A DNA stretch of 64,000 nt from an uncultured Bacteroidales bacterium (GTDB lineage Bacteria; Bacteroidota; Bacteroidia; Bacteroidales; UBA932), in the NCBI GenBank assembly GCA_934725575.1, contig CAKVCK010000007.1, positions 62,001-126,000 on the forward strand. Reading direction: 5' to 3'. This document shows positions 42,315 to 51,700 of the stretch, piece by piece. The notes beneath the pieces are model-generated. The model worked only from the letters and a program-made list of their open reading frames with translations. It searched no databases and was not told the DNA's origin. Position 1 is the stretch's first letter. Each line of letters starts with the position of its first letter. The position numbers and the translations under genes were made by a program.

Positions 42315-45300
42315 TTAGAAGTTGAACTTGACACCAAGGATGTAGGTACGAGGCCTCGGATACATGTTGTTGTCGATACCGGAGAAGATCTCAGGGTCGA
42401 TTCCACCGTACTTGGTGAAGCAGGCCACGTTCTGAACGGTCGCGAAGACGTTGAACGACATCGGAGTCTTCTGGCCGAAGTTGAACGAGCGGCTGAGGGT
42501 GATGTTGTCGATCTTCAGGAAGGATGCGTTCTCGACGTAAAGATCGGACAAATACTGGGCGTATGACGAGAAGTTGTGCTCCTTCGCCGTGGAATAACGG
42601 TTGTTCACGAAGTTGTTGGCCCAGAGGTCGGTCAGGAGGTCGCCGTTGGAGGCGATGTTGTTGTAGACATAGTTGCCGACATTTGAATGGGCGCTCATTG
42701 CGAGGGTCCACTGCTTGTACGCCACCTGCGTGTTGAAGCCGAATGTCCAGTCCGGAGCGGCATTGTGGAAGCAGTACTTGTCGTTGTCGTCGATCTTTCC
42801 GTCCTTGTTCAGATCGACATAGAGGCCTTCGATCGGCTTGCCGTCCGTGTCATAGACCTGCTTATAGACGAAGAACGAGTTAGGGGCGTGGCCGGTCTGA
42901 TGGATCTGGACCGTGTTGCCGGTACCGCCGGCGATGCCTCCGGTAGTGATTCCGAAGTAGTCGGCGCGCTCGTCATCGGTGGTAAGCCTGGAGATCTTGG
43001 TCTCATTGAAGGTCGCGTTGAAGCCAAGGGTCCAGCTCCAGTCCCTTGTCTGGACAGGAATGGCGTTGAACTCGAACTCGAATCCCTTGTTGGTAAGGTC
43101 ACCGATGTTGGCGTTCAAGTAGTTGGACAGGTTGGCGCCGGCGGCCACAGGAGTGCGGTTCAGGAGATCCTTGGTGTCGCGCTTGTAGAGATCCACGCTA
43201 CCGAAGATCCTGTCGCCGAGGAAGCCGTAGTCAAGACCGATGTTGTAGGTCGTGGTGGTCTCCCACTTGAGGTCGGCGTTGTAGCCAAGCGGCGTGATCG
43301 GAGTGATCACCTTGTTGCCGAAGTAGTACATCGACTGGTTCGTGTTGTACTTGTAGGACGACAGTGTCGGGTAGTCTCCGGACTGGAGATCCTGCTGGCC
43401 AGTCTGTCCCCAGCTGAGCCTGAGCTTCAGGGCTGAGACCACACCGCTGTCCGCGATGAACCTCTCCTTGCCGAAGTTGTAGCTTACCGCCACCGAAGGG
43501 AAGAGACCCCACTTGTTGTTGGCGAAACGGGAGGTGCCGTCGTCACGCAGGGTGGCGGTCACGAGAAGGCGGTCGTTGAACGAATAGTTCACACGTCCGA
43601 AGAAAGACACGAGGAAGTACTCGGTTCTGAAGGTGTTAGGACTGCTCAGATAGTAGTCGGAAGCGGTAGGAAGGGTGCCGTCAGCCTTGTACTTCTCGTT
43701 GAAAGTCGAATTGTAGAAGTGCTGCCAGGAGTAACCTGCCATCGCGTTGAAGGTGTGCTTGCCGAGAGTCTTGTCGTACTGGGCATAGAACTCAAGGGTC
43801 TGGTCACGCCTTATCTGTGAATAGTTGTTGTGATAACCGGAACCGGACTCCTGGGTGTTGTGGAATGACATTTCCGTGCCTGGAGCGACATCAACCGTAC
43901 CGTCTGACTTGGACCAGTCCAGACCAAGGTTGAGGTTGAGGCTCAGGTCCTCGAATCCATGGACCTTGTAGTTGAGCTGGGCGTTGCCGATGAAACGCTT
44001 GGCGTTGGACTTGTCAAGCTTGTCGTTCAGAAGGGCGACAGGGTTCATCTGGGCCTGTGTGTTGCAGTTATCGATGGTCTGCGTGCCCTTGCCGTAGTTC
44101 CACCACCAGTAGCCGTTCAGGCCGTTCGCGTCGTAGACAGGCTGGGTAGGATCCATGCGGACAGCGCCGCCGATGGCGTCCTGATTGGCGAACCTGTTGT
44201 CCATGTTCATCAGCTTGCCGTTGAGATTGACAAGAAGATGGTCGTCAAAGAAGCTCGGGTTGAGATTGACAGAGATGGTCTCACGCTCAAGGTTGGAGGT
44301 CTTGAGGGTACCGTCCTGGTTGTGGTAGCCGATGGACACGCGGTAAGGCATGCGGAAGATGTCGCTCTTCCCTACCCTGCCTGACACTGCCACGTTGCCG
44401 TCAATGGTTTTACCCAGCTGGTAGATTTCCTTCTGCCAGTCGGTGTTCTCCTTGCCGAGGGCGGCGTAGGCCGAACCTCCGTCACCGAGATACCATTTCA
44501 TAAGGTCACGCATCTCATCGCCTGTCAGCACGTCCACGTACTTGGCGTTCTGGCTGACGCTTCCGGTGAAGTCCGCGCTCACGTGGATGCCTTCGGCACC
44601 CTTGGAACCCTTCTTGGTGGTGATCATGATGACACCGTTGGAGGCTCTCGATCCGAAGATGGCGGTCGCCGAGGCATCCTTCAGGACAGTGAAGCTCTCG
44701 ATGTCGTTAGGGTTGATGGAGGAAAGCGCGTCGGAGACTCCGCTGATGCCTGTCTCGGAAAGAGGCAGACCGTCAACCACAACAAGAGGGTTGTTGTTGG
44801 CCTTCAGAGAGGAACCGCCACGGATTCTGATGGTGCTGGCGGAACCCGGAGCACCGTCACCCATCGTGACGACAACACCGGCGGACTTGCCCTGGAGCAG
44901 ATCCGATGGTGATGTCACCATACCCTTGTTGAGCTGGTCGGCCTTCACGGAGGAGATCGAGCCAGTCATGTCGCTCTTCTTGACGGTACCGTAGCCGATA
45001 ACGACAACATCGTCGAGAAACTCGGTGTCGGTGGTAAGAATAATCTTGGCCGGAACCTCGGAAGCCTTGAAAGACTGTGTCTTGTAGCCGATGCAGCTGA
45101 TTTCGACAGTGGCATCCGGGCCGGAAACGTTAAGGATGTAGTCTCCGTTGAGACCGGTCGCGATACCGTTCTGCGTGCCCTGTTCCATGACAGTGGCACC
45201 GATGACCGGACCGGCGGCGTCGACTACAACTCCCTTCACCTGATACCCGCTCTGAGCGGATACGGTAGTGCCGACCAGGCAAAGAAGCAAGGTCGCCACG

Positions 45301-45320
45301 GCAGCTATAATCCTTTTCAT
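42315..45320 (-). CDS. susC: SusC-like TonB-dependent importer
   Basis: 1001 aa from ATG 45320 (signal MKRIIAAVATLLLCLVGTTV, cleaved after VSAQ). CarboxypepD_reg-like domain (YQVKGVVVDAAGPVIGATVM), plug starting DDVVVIGYGTVKKSDMTGSI with GSPGSASTIRIRGGSSL, then a large barrel ending RTYILGVKFNF. It pairs with SusD to move oligosaccharides through the outer membrane using TonB energy. About 50 bp after the MFS gene. Very few TGAATAT motifs occur in this gene and its neighbours. Confidence 0.95.
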   Translation of the reverse strand: MKRIIAAVATLLLCLVGTTVSAQSGYQVKGVVVDAAGPVIGATVMEQGTQNGIATGLNGDYILNVSGPDATVEISCIGYKTQSFKASEVPAKIILTTDTEFLDDVVVIGYGTVKKSDMTGSISSVKADQLNKGMVTSPSDLLQGKSAGVVVTMGDGAPGSASTIRIRGGSSLKANNNPLVVVDGLPLSETGISGVSDALSSINPNDIESFTVLKDASATAIFGSRASNGVIMITTKKGSKGAEGIHVSADFTGSVSQNAKYVDVLTGDEMRDLMKWYLGDGGSAYAALGKENTDWQKEIYQLGKTIDGNVAVSGRVGKSDIFRMPYRVSIGYHNQDGTLKTSNLERETISVNLNPSFFDDHLLVNLNGKLMNMDNRFANQDAIGGAVRMDPTQPVYDANGLNGYWWWNYGKGTQTIDNCNTQAQMNPVALLNDKLDKSNAKRFIGNAQLNYKVHGFEDLSLNLNLGLDWSKSDGTVDVAPGTEMSFHNTQESGSGYHNNYSQIRRDQTLEFYAQYDKTLGKHTFNAMAGYSWQHFYNSTFNEKYKADGTLPTASDYYLSSPNTFRTEYFLVSFFGRVNYSFNDRLLVTATLRDDGTSRFANNKWGLFPSVAVSYNFGKERFIADSGVVSALKLRLSWGQTGQQDLQSGDYPTLSSYKYNTNQSMYYFGNKVITPITPLGYNADLKWETTTTYNIGLDYGFLGDRIFGSVDLYKRDTKDLLNRTPVAAGANLSNYLNANIGDLTNKGFEFEFNAIPVQTRDWSWTLGFNATFNETKISRLTTDDERADYFGITTGGIAGGTGNTVQIHQTGHAPNSFFVYKQVYDTDGKPIEGLYVDLNKDGKIDDNDKYCFHNAAPDWTFGFNTQVAYKQWTLAMSAHSNVGNYVYNNIASNGDLLTDLWANNFVNNRYSTAKEHNFSSYAQYLSDLYVENASFLKIDNITLSRSFNFGQKTPMSFNVFATVQNVACFTKYGGIDPEIFSGIDNNMYPRPRTYILGVKFNF

Positions 45321-45370
45321 CTGGAATGTTTGAATTGTTTGAATATTCATTTAATATGTTATTAAGGTTA

Positions 45371-46705
45371 TTATTGTTTCCTTTCCTTTATGAGACGGAC
45401 GCTCAGCGCGCCAAGCGCAAGCAGGACACCCGCAGTGACGAGCATATTCGCCTGGACTCCGCCCAGAAGCCTCAGCACCACTCCGCCGAGGGCCGCGGCG
45501 ACGATCTGCGGAAGGCAGATGGTGCAGTTGAACAGGCCAAGATAGCTGCCCAGATGCTCCCCGTCGAGAGCGTTGGTCAGAAGCGTGAACGGAAGCGCGA
45601 GCATCGCGGCCCAGGCGGTTCCGATCAGAAGGTACGACACGCAGAGCAGGTACTGGTTGTGGATGAACGCAACGGAGATGAAGCCGACGGCTCCGATCAG
45701 AAGGCTCACCACATAGGCCAGTTTCAAGGAGCGGAACTTAGGAAGTACAATCGCCCACAGGATTGATCCGACAGCCTGCACGGCGAAGACCACCCCGACC
45801 CAGTTGCCAGCGGCTTGATAGCCCTCGGAGGCCGTGTCGGTGGCGCTCCAGCAGTTGGCGGCGATGGCTCCGTTGGAATAGGTCCACATGTACATGAACG
45901 CCGCCCAGCAGAAGAACTGCACGAGTCCCACGGTCCAGAATGTCTTGGGAGCATGGAGCAGCAGTCTGATGAGCCCCGGATTGTCCTTCTCCTCCTCAGC
46001 CTGACGCTTTGGATCGATGGAATGGAACTCGGCATATTCCTGAGGATTCATCTCCTTGACCTTCAGGAAAGTGTATAGCACGCAGAGGATAAGGATCGCG
46101 GCTCCGCACCAGAAGCTCCATATCACGGACGGCGGCACCTGTCCCTTTGGGGCGATGTTGGCGATGCCGATCCAGGTGAAGAAAATCGGGAAAAGGTAGC
46201 CCACCAGGCTGCCGGCGTTGCAAAGAAGCGACTGGATTGAGTAGGCCTGAGCCTTCTGCTCCTCGCCGACCATGTCCCCGACCATCATCTTGAACGGCTG
46301 CATCGCGACATTGATTGAAGTGTCAAGGAATATGAGCGAGAACAGTCCGAACCACATGGCGCCGTTGAGTCCGAGGATCAGCCTTGAGGAGAAACTCAGG
46401 CTGCCGGCGTTCGGCAGGAAGATCATCACGAGAACCGAAATCAAGGCTCCGATCAGCAGATAAGGCTTTCTGCGTCCCATCCTGCACCAGGTTCTGTCGG
46501 ACCACTTGCCGATCAGCGGCTGGACGATCATGCCCATCAGAGGCGGGAGGATCCAGAAGAAGCTCAGCTGGTGCGGATCCGCTCCCAAGGTGGCGAATAT
46601 CCTGCTGATGTTCGCGCTCTGGAGGGCATAGGCGATCTGCACCCCGAAAAAGCCGAAGCTGAGGTTCCACATCTCCCAAAACGTAAGTTTGCTCTTGGAT
46701 TGCAT
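45371..46705 (-). CDS. MFS sugar (maltose-type) transporter
   Basis: 444 aa, about 12 membrane segments. The N-terminal half has GFFGVQIAYALQSANISRIF and then the loop GKWSDRTWCRMGRRKPYLLI, the major-facilitator loop 2-3 motif. It resembles the SLC45/MalT-type sugar-cation symporters found in Bacteroidota Sus-like loci. It probably imports maltose or short maltodextrins from the periplasm. First gene of the PUL, divergent from the sensor kinase. Confidence 0.88.
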   Translation of the reverse strand: MQSKSKLTFWEMWNLSFGFFGVQIAYALQSANISRIFATLGADPHQLSFFWILPPLMGMIVQPLIGKWSDRTWCRMGRRKPYLLIGALISVLVMIFLPNAGSLSFSSRLILGLNGAMWFGLFSLIFLDTSINVAMQPFKMMVGDMVGEEQKAQAYSIQSLLCNAGSLVGYLFPIFFTWIGIANIAPKGQVPPSVIWSFWCGAAILILCVLYTFLKVKEMNPQEYAEFHSIDPKRQAEEEKDNPGLIRLLLHAPKTFWTVGLVQFFCWAAFMYMWTYSNGAIAANCWSATDTASEGYQAAGNWVGVVFAVQAVGSILWAIVLPKFRSLKLAYVVSLLIGAVGFISVAFIHNQYLLCVSYLLIGTAWAAMLALPFTLLTNALDGEHLGSYLGLFNCTICLPQIVAAALGGVVLRLLGGVQANMLVTAGVLLALGALSVRLIKERKQ

Positions 46706-46902
46706 TTTACGGTACTAATTCAGTGTCATTTTCGGTGTAAATATAGTTGATTAGCACCGATTTGTTATTATTGAAACGATGAACGGAAAGAAAAAGCGGA
46801 TGAATTGCTGGCTTTTAATGACGAAATGAAAGATATTTTTCTTAAATTGCAGTACTTTGGCGATTGTGAATAGTTAACGGTCACCCAACCATCATTAACG
46901 GC
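46706..46902. promoter_or_regulatory. Divergent regulatory region between PUL and sensor kinase
   Basis: Minus-strand TATATTTA (46738-46745) is a possible -7 box for the PUL. TCGGTG (46732) and CACCGA (46755) flank it as an inverted repeat that could be a regulator site. Plus-strand TACTTTG near 46853 is the only -7-like sequence for the kinase gene. Confidence 0.4.
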
Positions 46903-48273
46903 ATGAAACTAAGGACCTCATCCATAATCCACGCTTTCGCGCTGCTCCACGTGGCCACGGCGGTGCTGTGCAGGTTACTGAACCTCGGGGACGAACTGGC
47001 CCTGACCACGCTCACGATCGTCCTCACGGTCATCCTCTGCCTGAGGTACCGGCAGAGCGTGGAGTTCTCCTCCATCGTCATCATCATCGCCAACATTCTC
47101 GGCTACCTCCTCGGCAACGGGATCGCCGCGCTCGCAGGGACGTTCATCAACCACCCCCTGCTTTCCCCCGCGATCGCCACATTCACGACCACCGAGCTGA
47201 TGGGCTGGGGACTTGTCGCCTTCATGAGACGCTACGCCGGCAGGTACGGTAAAGAGTCCAAGGCAAGGAGCTTCGAGATCACATGGCTCGCCGTCGCCGT
47301 GGCCATCATCTTGATTGTCAGGATCATAATCTACATATTCAGTTCCACCCTCTTTGAAGGAGGATCCGTGGTGAACGCGGTCGCAGCATTCGCCGACAAC
47401 ACCTTCATCCTTCTGGTGATGGTCTGCCTGACGATCCTCTTCGTGGAGCAGACCAAGAATATGTCGGACCGGAAATCCTCAGCCGGACACATCCTCGCAA
47501 CGGCGGTCTTCCTGATAGCGCTTTCCGCGGTCGCCGCGGCCCTGGTCGGCTCCGGACTGCCGTTCGAATTCCGCCGCCCGTCCTCCGCGAAGAGTTTCCT
47601 TGAGCTCGCCCTGGTGGCGTTCATAGCGGAAGTGATGATCTATTCAGTGATCTACATGATTGAATATGCCATCACGGCCCGCCGCAACGCCGAGAAGGAG
47701 AAGAATCGCGCCGACCTCGCCAAGTTCCAGTACCTCAACCTCAAGCAGCAGGTCAACCCCCATTTCCTCTTCAATTCGCTGAACATTCTGGACGCCCTCG
47801 TGCTGGACGGAAGGGACAGGGAGGCGAGCGAGTATATTCATAAGCTGGCGGGAATCTACCGCTACATGCTCCGCAACGAGGAAGAGGGCACGGTGACGCT
47901 CCGGGACGAGATGACCTATGTGGAGATGTACCGCGACCTGCTGAAGGTCAGGTTCCAGGAGGGGTTCAACGTGGAGGTCCGCATCCGGCCCGAAGACTTG
48001 TCCAGGCACGTGGTTCCGTGCTCTGTCCAGCTCCTTATTGAGAACGCCACGAAACACAACGCAGTGTCTCCCGCCAAGCCGCTGGAAGTCAGTGTTATGT
48101 CCGACGGGGAGACACTGACGGTGACGAACAACCTCATTCCGAAAATCACCGAGGCGCAGTCCAGCGGACTGGGTCTCAACTACATACGCCAACAGTACAG
48201 AGATCGCTCCGGCAAGGGGATCGAGATCATCCGTACAGACGATTTCTACACAGTAAAGTTGCCACTCTTATGA
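46903..48273 (+). CDS. LytS-type membrane sensor histidine kinase
   Basis: 456 aa. About seven hydrophobic segments in residues 1-265, then the His_kinase domain with QQVNPHFLFNSLN (phospho-accepting His, about residue 287), and an ATPase part with LIENATKHN and GLGLNYIRQQY. No classical periplasmic sensor domain; the membrane domain itself must sense. It overlaps the downstream LytTR regulator gene by 4 bp, so the two make a pair. It is divergent from the starch PUL, so control of the PUL is possible but not shown. Confidence 0.9.
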   Translation: MKLRTSSIIHAFALLHVATAVLCRLLNLGDELALTTLTIVLTVILCLRYRQSVEFSSIVIIIANILGYLLGNGIAALAGTFINHPLLSPAIATFTTTELMGWGLVAFMRRYAGRYGKESKARSFEITWLAVAVAIILIVRIIIYIFSSTLFEGGSVVNAVAAFADNTFILLVMVCLTILFVEQTKNMSDRKSSAGHILATAVFLIALSAVAAALVGSGLPFEFRRPSSAKSFLELALVAFIAEVMIYSVIYMIEYAITARRNAEKEKNRADLAKFQYLNLKQQVNPHFLFNSLNILDALVLDGRDREASEYIHKLAGIYRYMLRNEEEGTVTLRDEMTYVEMYRDLLKVRFQEGFNVEVRIRPEDLSRHVVPCSVQLLIENATKHNAVSPAKPLEVSVMSDGETLTVTNNLIPKITEAQSSGLGLNYIRQQYRDRSGKGIEIIRTDDFYTVKLPLL

Positions 48274-49046
48274 AAGTCCTTATTATAGAAGATGAAATGA
48301 TGGCCCGCAGGAGCCTTGAGAAGATGCTGGAGGCCAATTTCCCGGACATCGAGATTGTCGGGGAATGCGCTTCGGTAAGCGAATCCGTAGCCAGGCTCAA
48401 GGAAAGGCCCGACGAGGCTGACTTGATATTTATGGACGTGGAACTTTCTGACGGAGAATGTTTTGAGATTTTCCGGCAGGTGCCCGTGAAGCCTCGCGTG
48501 GTGATGACGACGGCCTACGACAGCTATGCGGTCAAGGCGTTCGAGGCTGGTTCGATCGACTACCTTCTCAAGCCGATAGACGTGTCGGCCCTGAAGAGGG
48601 CTGTGGAAAGATGCCGGCAGTTCTCCGCAGGCGATCTGGATGTCGAGAAGATTCTCGGCGCGATTTCCCAAAAGGATTCCGGACACGGGTACAAGGAGCG
48701 TTTTCTGGTGCAGTTCAACGACAGGATCGTGCCTGTAAAGGCCGACGAGATAGCCTTTTTCTATTCGGAGGACAAGAACAATCACGTCGTGACGCACACG
48801 GGGGCGGTCTATATCGTTGACGCCACGATGGATTCGCTCATCATTGGACTTGATCCGGAGCGGTTCTTCCGGATCTCCCGAAGCTGCATATTCGCGAAGG
48901 ATGCAGTGGAGTGCGTGACAAAACTGCTTGGAGGGCGGCTCCGGGTGACTCCGAAGGTTCAACTTTCGTCAAATCTCGGTCCGGCACCGGACCTTACCGT
49001 CAGCAGATCCAGGGCCGAGGACTTTCTGGGCTGGCTGGAGAACTGA
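48270..49046 (+). CDS. LytTR-family response regulator
   Basis: 258 aa. Receiver domain with acidic EDE (residues 7-9), phospho-accepting Asp in IFMDVEL (about residue 56), the TAYDSYAVKAFEAGSIDYLLKP segment with the conserved Lys, then a LytTR DNA-binding domain from about residue 150 (LVQFNDRIVPVKADEIAFFY; RFFRISRSCIFAKDAV). Partner of the upstream kinase. LytTR proteins bind paired direct repeats; none was identified with certainty. Convergent with the methyltransferase gene across a REP-like hairpin. Confidence 0.92.
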   Translation: MKVLIIEDEMMARRSLEKMLEANFPDIEIVGECASVSESVARLKERPDEADLIFMDVELSDGECFEIFRQVPVKPRVVMTTAYDSYAVKAFEAGSIDYLLKPIDVSALKRAVERCRQFSAGDLDVEKILGAISQKDSGHGYKERFLVQFNDRIVPVKADEIAFFYSEDKNNHVVTHTGAVYIVDATMDSLIIGLDPERFFRISRSCIFAKDAVECVTKLLGGRLRVTPKVQLSSNLGPAPDLTVSRSRAEDFLGWLEN

Positions 49047-49052
49047 TTCCAT

Positions 49053-49077
49053 GGTCACTTCGACAAGCTCAGTGACC
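49053..49077. repeat. Type-B REP-like hairpin between convergent genes
   Basis: GGTCACT, then TCGACAAGCTC, then AGTGACC: 7-bp palindromic arms. It is the clearest single copy of the family and may serve as a bidirectional terminator here. Confidence 0.8.
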
Positions 49078-49084
49078 GGAGTGA

Positions 49085-49636
49085 CTATATATTCATCAAT
49101 CTGCCAAGCGTGAAGTGCCAGAGAACCACTCCGACCGAGACGGAGACATTGAGCGAATGCTTGGTCCCGAACTGCGGAATCTCCAAGGACATATCAGAAG
49201 CGTCCACAACGTTCTGGTCAACCCCGTCAACCTCGTTTCCGAATATCAAGGCGCACTTCTTTCCTTCGTCGAACCTTGGTCTGAAATCCTCAAGGCTGAC
49301 GGAATTGACAGTCTGCTCGACGCTGACGATTGTGTAACCCTCTGAACGCAAACGGTTCACGACATCCATCGTGCTGTCCGAATGCTCCCAAGGCACGCTG
49401 TCCTCCGCCCCGAGGGCCGACTTGTGGATCTCCGCCGACGGCGGGACCGCGCATATTCCGCAAAGCCAAAGCTTGTCTATCTTGAAAGAGTCGCAGGTGC
49501 GGAACGTCGACCCCACATTGTGCGCGCTGCGGATGTTGTCCAGCACCACAACCACCCCGATCTGAGGGAGTTCCTTATATTCATCGGGTGACACTCTTCC
49601 CATTTCTATGCTCAACAGCTTTCTGTCTTTCACCAT
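49085..49636 (-). CDS. TrmH/SpoU-family RNA 2'-O-methyltransferase
   Basis: 183 aa, the minimal SPOUT length. Motif 1 LDNIRSAHNVGSTFRTCD (Asn and Arg), motif 2 LIFGNEVDGVD, motif 3 IPQFGTKHSLNVSVSVGVV form the knot that binds S-adenosylmethionine. No N-terminal RNA-binding extension, so this is probably a tRNA methylase (TrmH/TrmL type) or an rRNA one. A -7 box TATATTTG lies at 49655-49662 on the minus strand, divergent from the glyA box. Confidence 0.9.
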   Translation of the reverse strand: MVKDRKLLSIEMGRVSPDEYKELPQIGVVVVLDNIRSAHNVGSTFRTCDSFKIDKLWLCGICAVPPSAEIHKSALGAEDSVPWEHSDSTMDVVNRLRSEGYTIVSVEQTVNSVSLEDFRPRFDEGKKCALIFGNEVDGVDQNVVDASDMSLEIPQFGTKHSLNVSVSVGVVLWHFTLGRLMNI

Positions 49637-49683
49637 ATTATGCTTTTATGGTTGCAAATATAGCAAAAATCGTTTTTTAATCT

Positions 49684-49691
49684 TATCTTTG
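49684..49691 (+). promoter_or_regulatory. -7 box TATCTTTG of glyA
   Basis: Exact TAnnTTTG match, 46 bp before ATG 49738. The divergent box for the methylase gene is 22 bp to the left. Confidence 0.75.
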
Positions 49692-49737
49692 TCAATCCCG
49701 GCACATAAACGACGGGTAACACTAACAACAGAATTTT

Positions 49738-51066
49738 ATGAAACAGGATCTTCAGATTTTTGATCTGATCAGAAATGAAAAGGAAAGGCAGTCTTCCGGA
49801 CTCGAATTGATTGCATCAGAAAACTACGTAAGCGATTACGTGCTGGAGGCGATGGGATCCATCTGCACCAACAAGTACGCCGAAGGCTACCCTGGCAAGA
49901 GGTACTATGGCGGCTGCCAGATCGTTGACCAGATCGAGCAGCTTGCGATCGACCGCCTCTGCAAGATCTATGACGCTGAATATGCCAACGTTCAGCCTCA
50001 CTCCGGCGCCCAGGCGAATATGGCCGTCATTATGGCCTGCCTCAAGCCTGGCGACACCTTTATGGGACTTGACCTCTCACAGGGAGGCCACCTCACCCAC
50101 GGATCGCCTGTCAACGCCTCCGGAATCCTCTATCATGCCGTGGCTTACGGTCTCAACGAGGAGACCGGGATGATCGACTACGACAAGATGGAGGCCACAG
50201 CCCGCGAGTGCAAGCCGAAACTCATCATCGGAGGCGCTTCGGCATATTCCCGTGAGTGGGACTATGAAAGGATGCGCGCCATCGCCGACGAGGTGGGAGC
50301 CCTCCTTTGGATCGATATGGCCCACACAGCCGGCCTCATCGCCGCGGGTCTGCTCAAGAACCCTGTCAAGTACGCCCACATCGTGACATCCACCACCCAC
50401 AAGACACTTCGCGGACCTCGCGGAGGCATCATCTTGATGGGCAAGGACTTCGACAATCCTTGGGGACTCAAGACCCCTAAGGGCGAGATCAAGAAGATGA
50501 GCGCGATCCTCAACTCAAGCGTGTTCCCTGGAGTTCAGGGCGGACCTCTTGAGCACGTCATCGCCGCAAAGGCTGTCGCTTTCTACGAGGCTATGCAGCC
50601 TGAATATGTGGAATATCAGAAGCAGGTTATGGCCAACGCCAAGAAAATGGCCGAGGAGTTCGTCGCAAGAGGCTACAAGGTGGTTTCCGGCGGCACCGAC
50701 AACCATCTGATGCTGATCGACCTCAGGACCAAGTTCCCGGATGTGACCGGAAGGATGGCCGAGAAGGAACTGGAGAAGGCCGAGATCACCCTCAACAAGA
50801 ATATGGTTCCGTTCGACACCCGTTCTCCGTTCAAGACATCCGGAGTCAGGGTCGGCACACCGGCCATCACTTCACGCGGCTTCGTGGAGAAGGATATGGT
50901 TGACATCGTCGAGCTGATCGACACCGTCCTCACCGCCGTCGCCAAGTACGCTGACGTTGTCAACGGAGTCACCACGGAAGGCGCCGAGGAATACGCCAAG
51001 GTTCTTGAGACTGTCAAGCACAAGGTCCACAATATGACCGCCGGCCGTCCGCTTAATAGATACTAA
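49738..51066 (+). CDS. glyA: Serine hydroxymethyltransferase
   Basis: 442 aa. Highly conserved PLP enzyme: [19 protein letters not shown] near residue 45, [25 protein letters not shown] (the Asp and His contact PLP), and [13 protein letters not shown] with the Schiff-base Lys (about residue 222). It interconverts serine and glycine, charging tetrahydrofolate with a one-carbon unit. Single gene followed by a GC-rich terminator. Codon use favours GAG and TAC, except at GAATAT sites. Confidence 0.97.
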   Translation: MKQDLQIFDLIRNEKERQSSGLELIASENYVSDYVLEAMGSICTNKYAEGYPGKRYYGGCQIVDQIEQLAIDRLCKIYDAEYANVQPHSGAQANMAVIMACLKPGDTFMGLDLSQGGHLTHGSPVNASGILYHAVAYGLNEETGMIDYDKMEATARECKPKLIIGGASAYSREWDYERMRAIADEVGALLWIDMAHTAGLIAAGLLKNPVKYAHIVTSTTHKTLRGPRGGIILMGKDFDNPWGLKTPKGEIKKMSAILNSSVFPGVQGGPLEHVIAAKAVAFYEAMQPEYVEYQKQVMANAKKMAEEFVARGYKVVSGGTDNHLMLIDLRTKFPDVTGRMAEKELEKAEITLNKNMVPFDTRSPFKTSGVRVGTPAITSRGFVEKDMVDIVELIDTVLTAVAKYADVVNGVTTEGAEEYAKVLETVKHKVHNMTAGRPLNRY

Positions 51067-51103
51067 TCGAATACCGGATCCCGATTCCGCATTTATGATA
51101 CAG

Positions 51104-51135
51104 CCCCCGGAAGTTTCCTATGCGACTTCCGGGGG
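51104..51135 (+). terminator. glyA terminator
   Basis: CCCCCGGAAGT and ACTTCCGGGGG around a 10-nt loop, followed by TTGTCC. The core recurs at 52613. Confidence 0.85.
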
Positions 51136-51273
51136 TTGTCCATATTATATTTGCCGATATCATTGAATATCAAAACATTCACAGGATGCGATTGTCCACG
51201 TCCAGGCATCGCAAGGATGAATATTCCGGAGTAACTTTGCATCCGGAAATTGGTTCACAAATCAAACGGCATT

Positions 51274-51693
51274 ATGAAAACAAAGATTGTTCGTGGCATA
51301 CAACTGTTCTGGGCATATTTCATCGCGCTCGGAGCTGTTGTCGGATTCGGAATGATGATCTACGACCCAAGCGGGGTGACATTCCAGATGGATCCGCTGC
51401 TTCCCCAACTCAGGGAAGCGTTTCCGTTCCTCTCCTTTATGTTCGGAAACTTCATCTGGTCGGCGTTCGCGCTGCTGATCATAAACGGAATCACAAATAT
51501 GGTTTCCATCTACCTTATTCATAATAAAAACAAATATGACGCGTTGAGCGGTCTGTTCTGTGGCCTGATCCTGATGATATGGATCCTTGTGGAGTTCTAT
51601 ATCTGGGGATTCAGCGGATTGTCAACAGCTTACGGAATATTCGCCATCTGTCAGACCCTCAACGCGGTCATATTCTTAAAATGCAAAAAATAA
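51274..51693 (+). CDS. Four-helix membrane protein, unknown function
   Basis: 139 aa from ATG 51274 (the TTG at 51250 is in frame but less likely). Four hydrophobic segments (about residues 8-32, 52-78, 87-107 and 114-134). The first part, QLFWAYFIALGAVVGFGMMI, and the last part, STAYGIFAICQTLNAVIFL, look like small integral-membrane proteins of unknown family. It lies 7 bp before the acetyltransferase gene, so the two are probably co-transcribed. Confidence 0.65.
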   Translation: MKTKIVRGIQLFWAYFIALGAVVGFGMMIYDPSGVTFQMDPLLPQLREAFPFLSFMFGNFIWSAFALLIINGITNMVSIYLIHNKNKYDALSGLFCGLILMIWILVEFYIWGFSGLSTAYGIFAICQTLNAVIFLKCKK

Positions 51694-51700
51694 TATAGAA

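Noticed and set aside
46323..46679. 118-codon minus-strand ORF inside the transporter gene
   Set aside because: Out-of-frame shadow of the MFS gene on the same strand.
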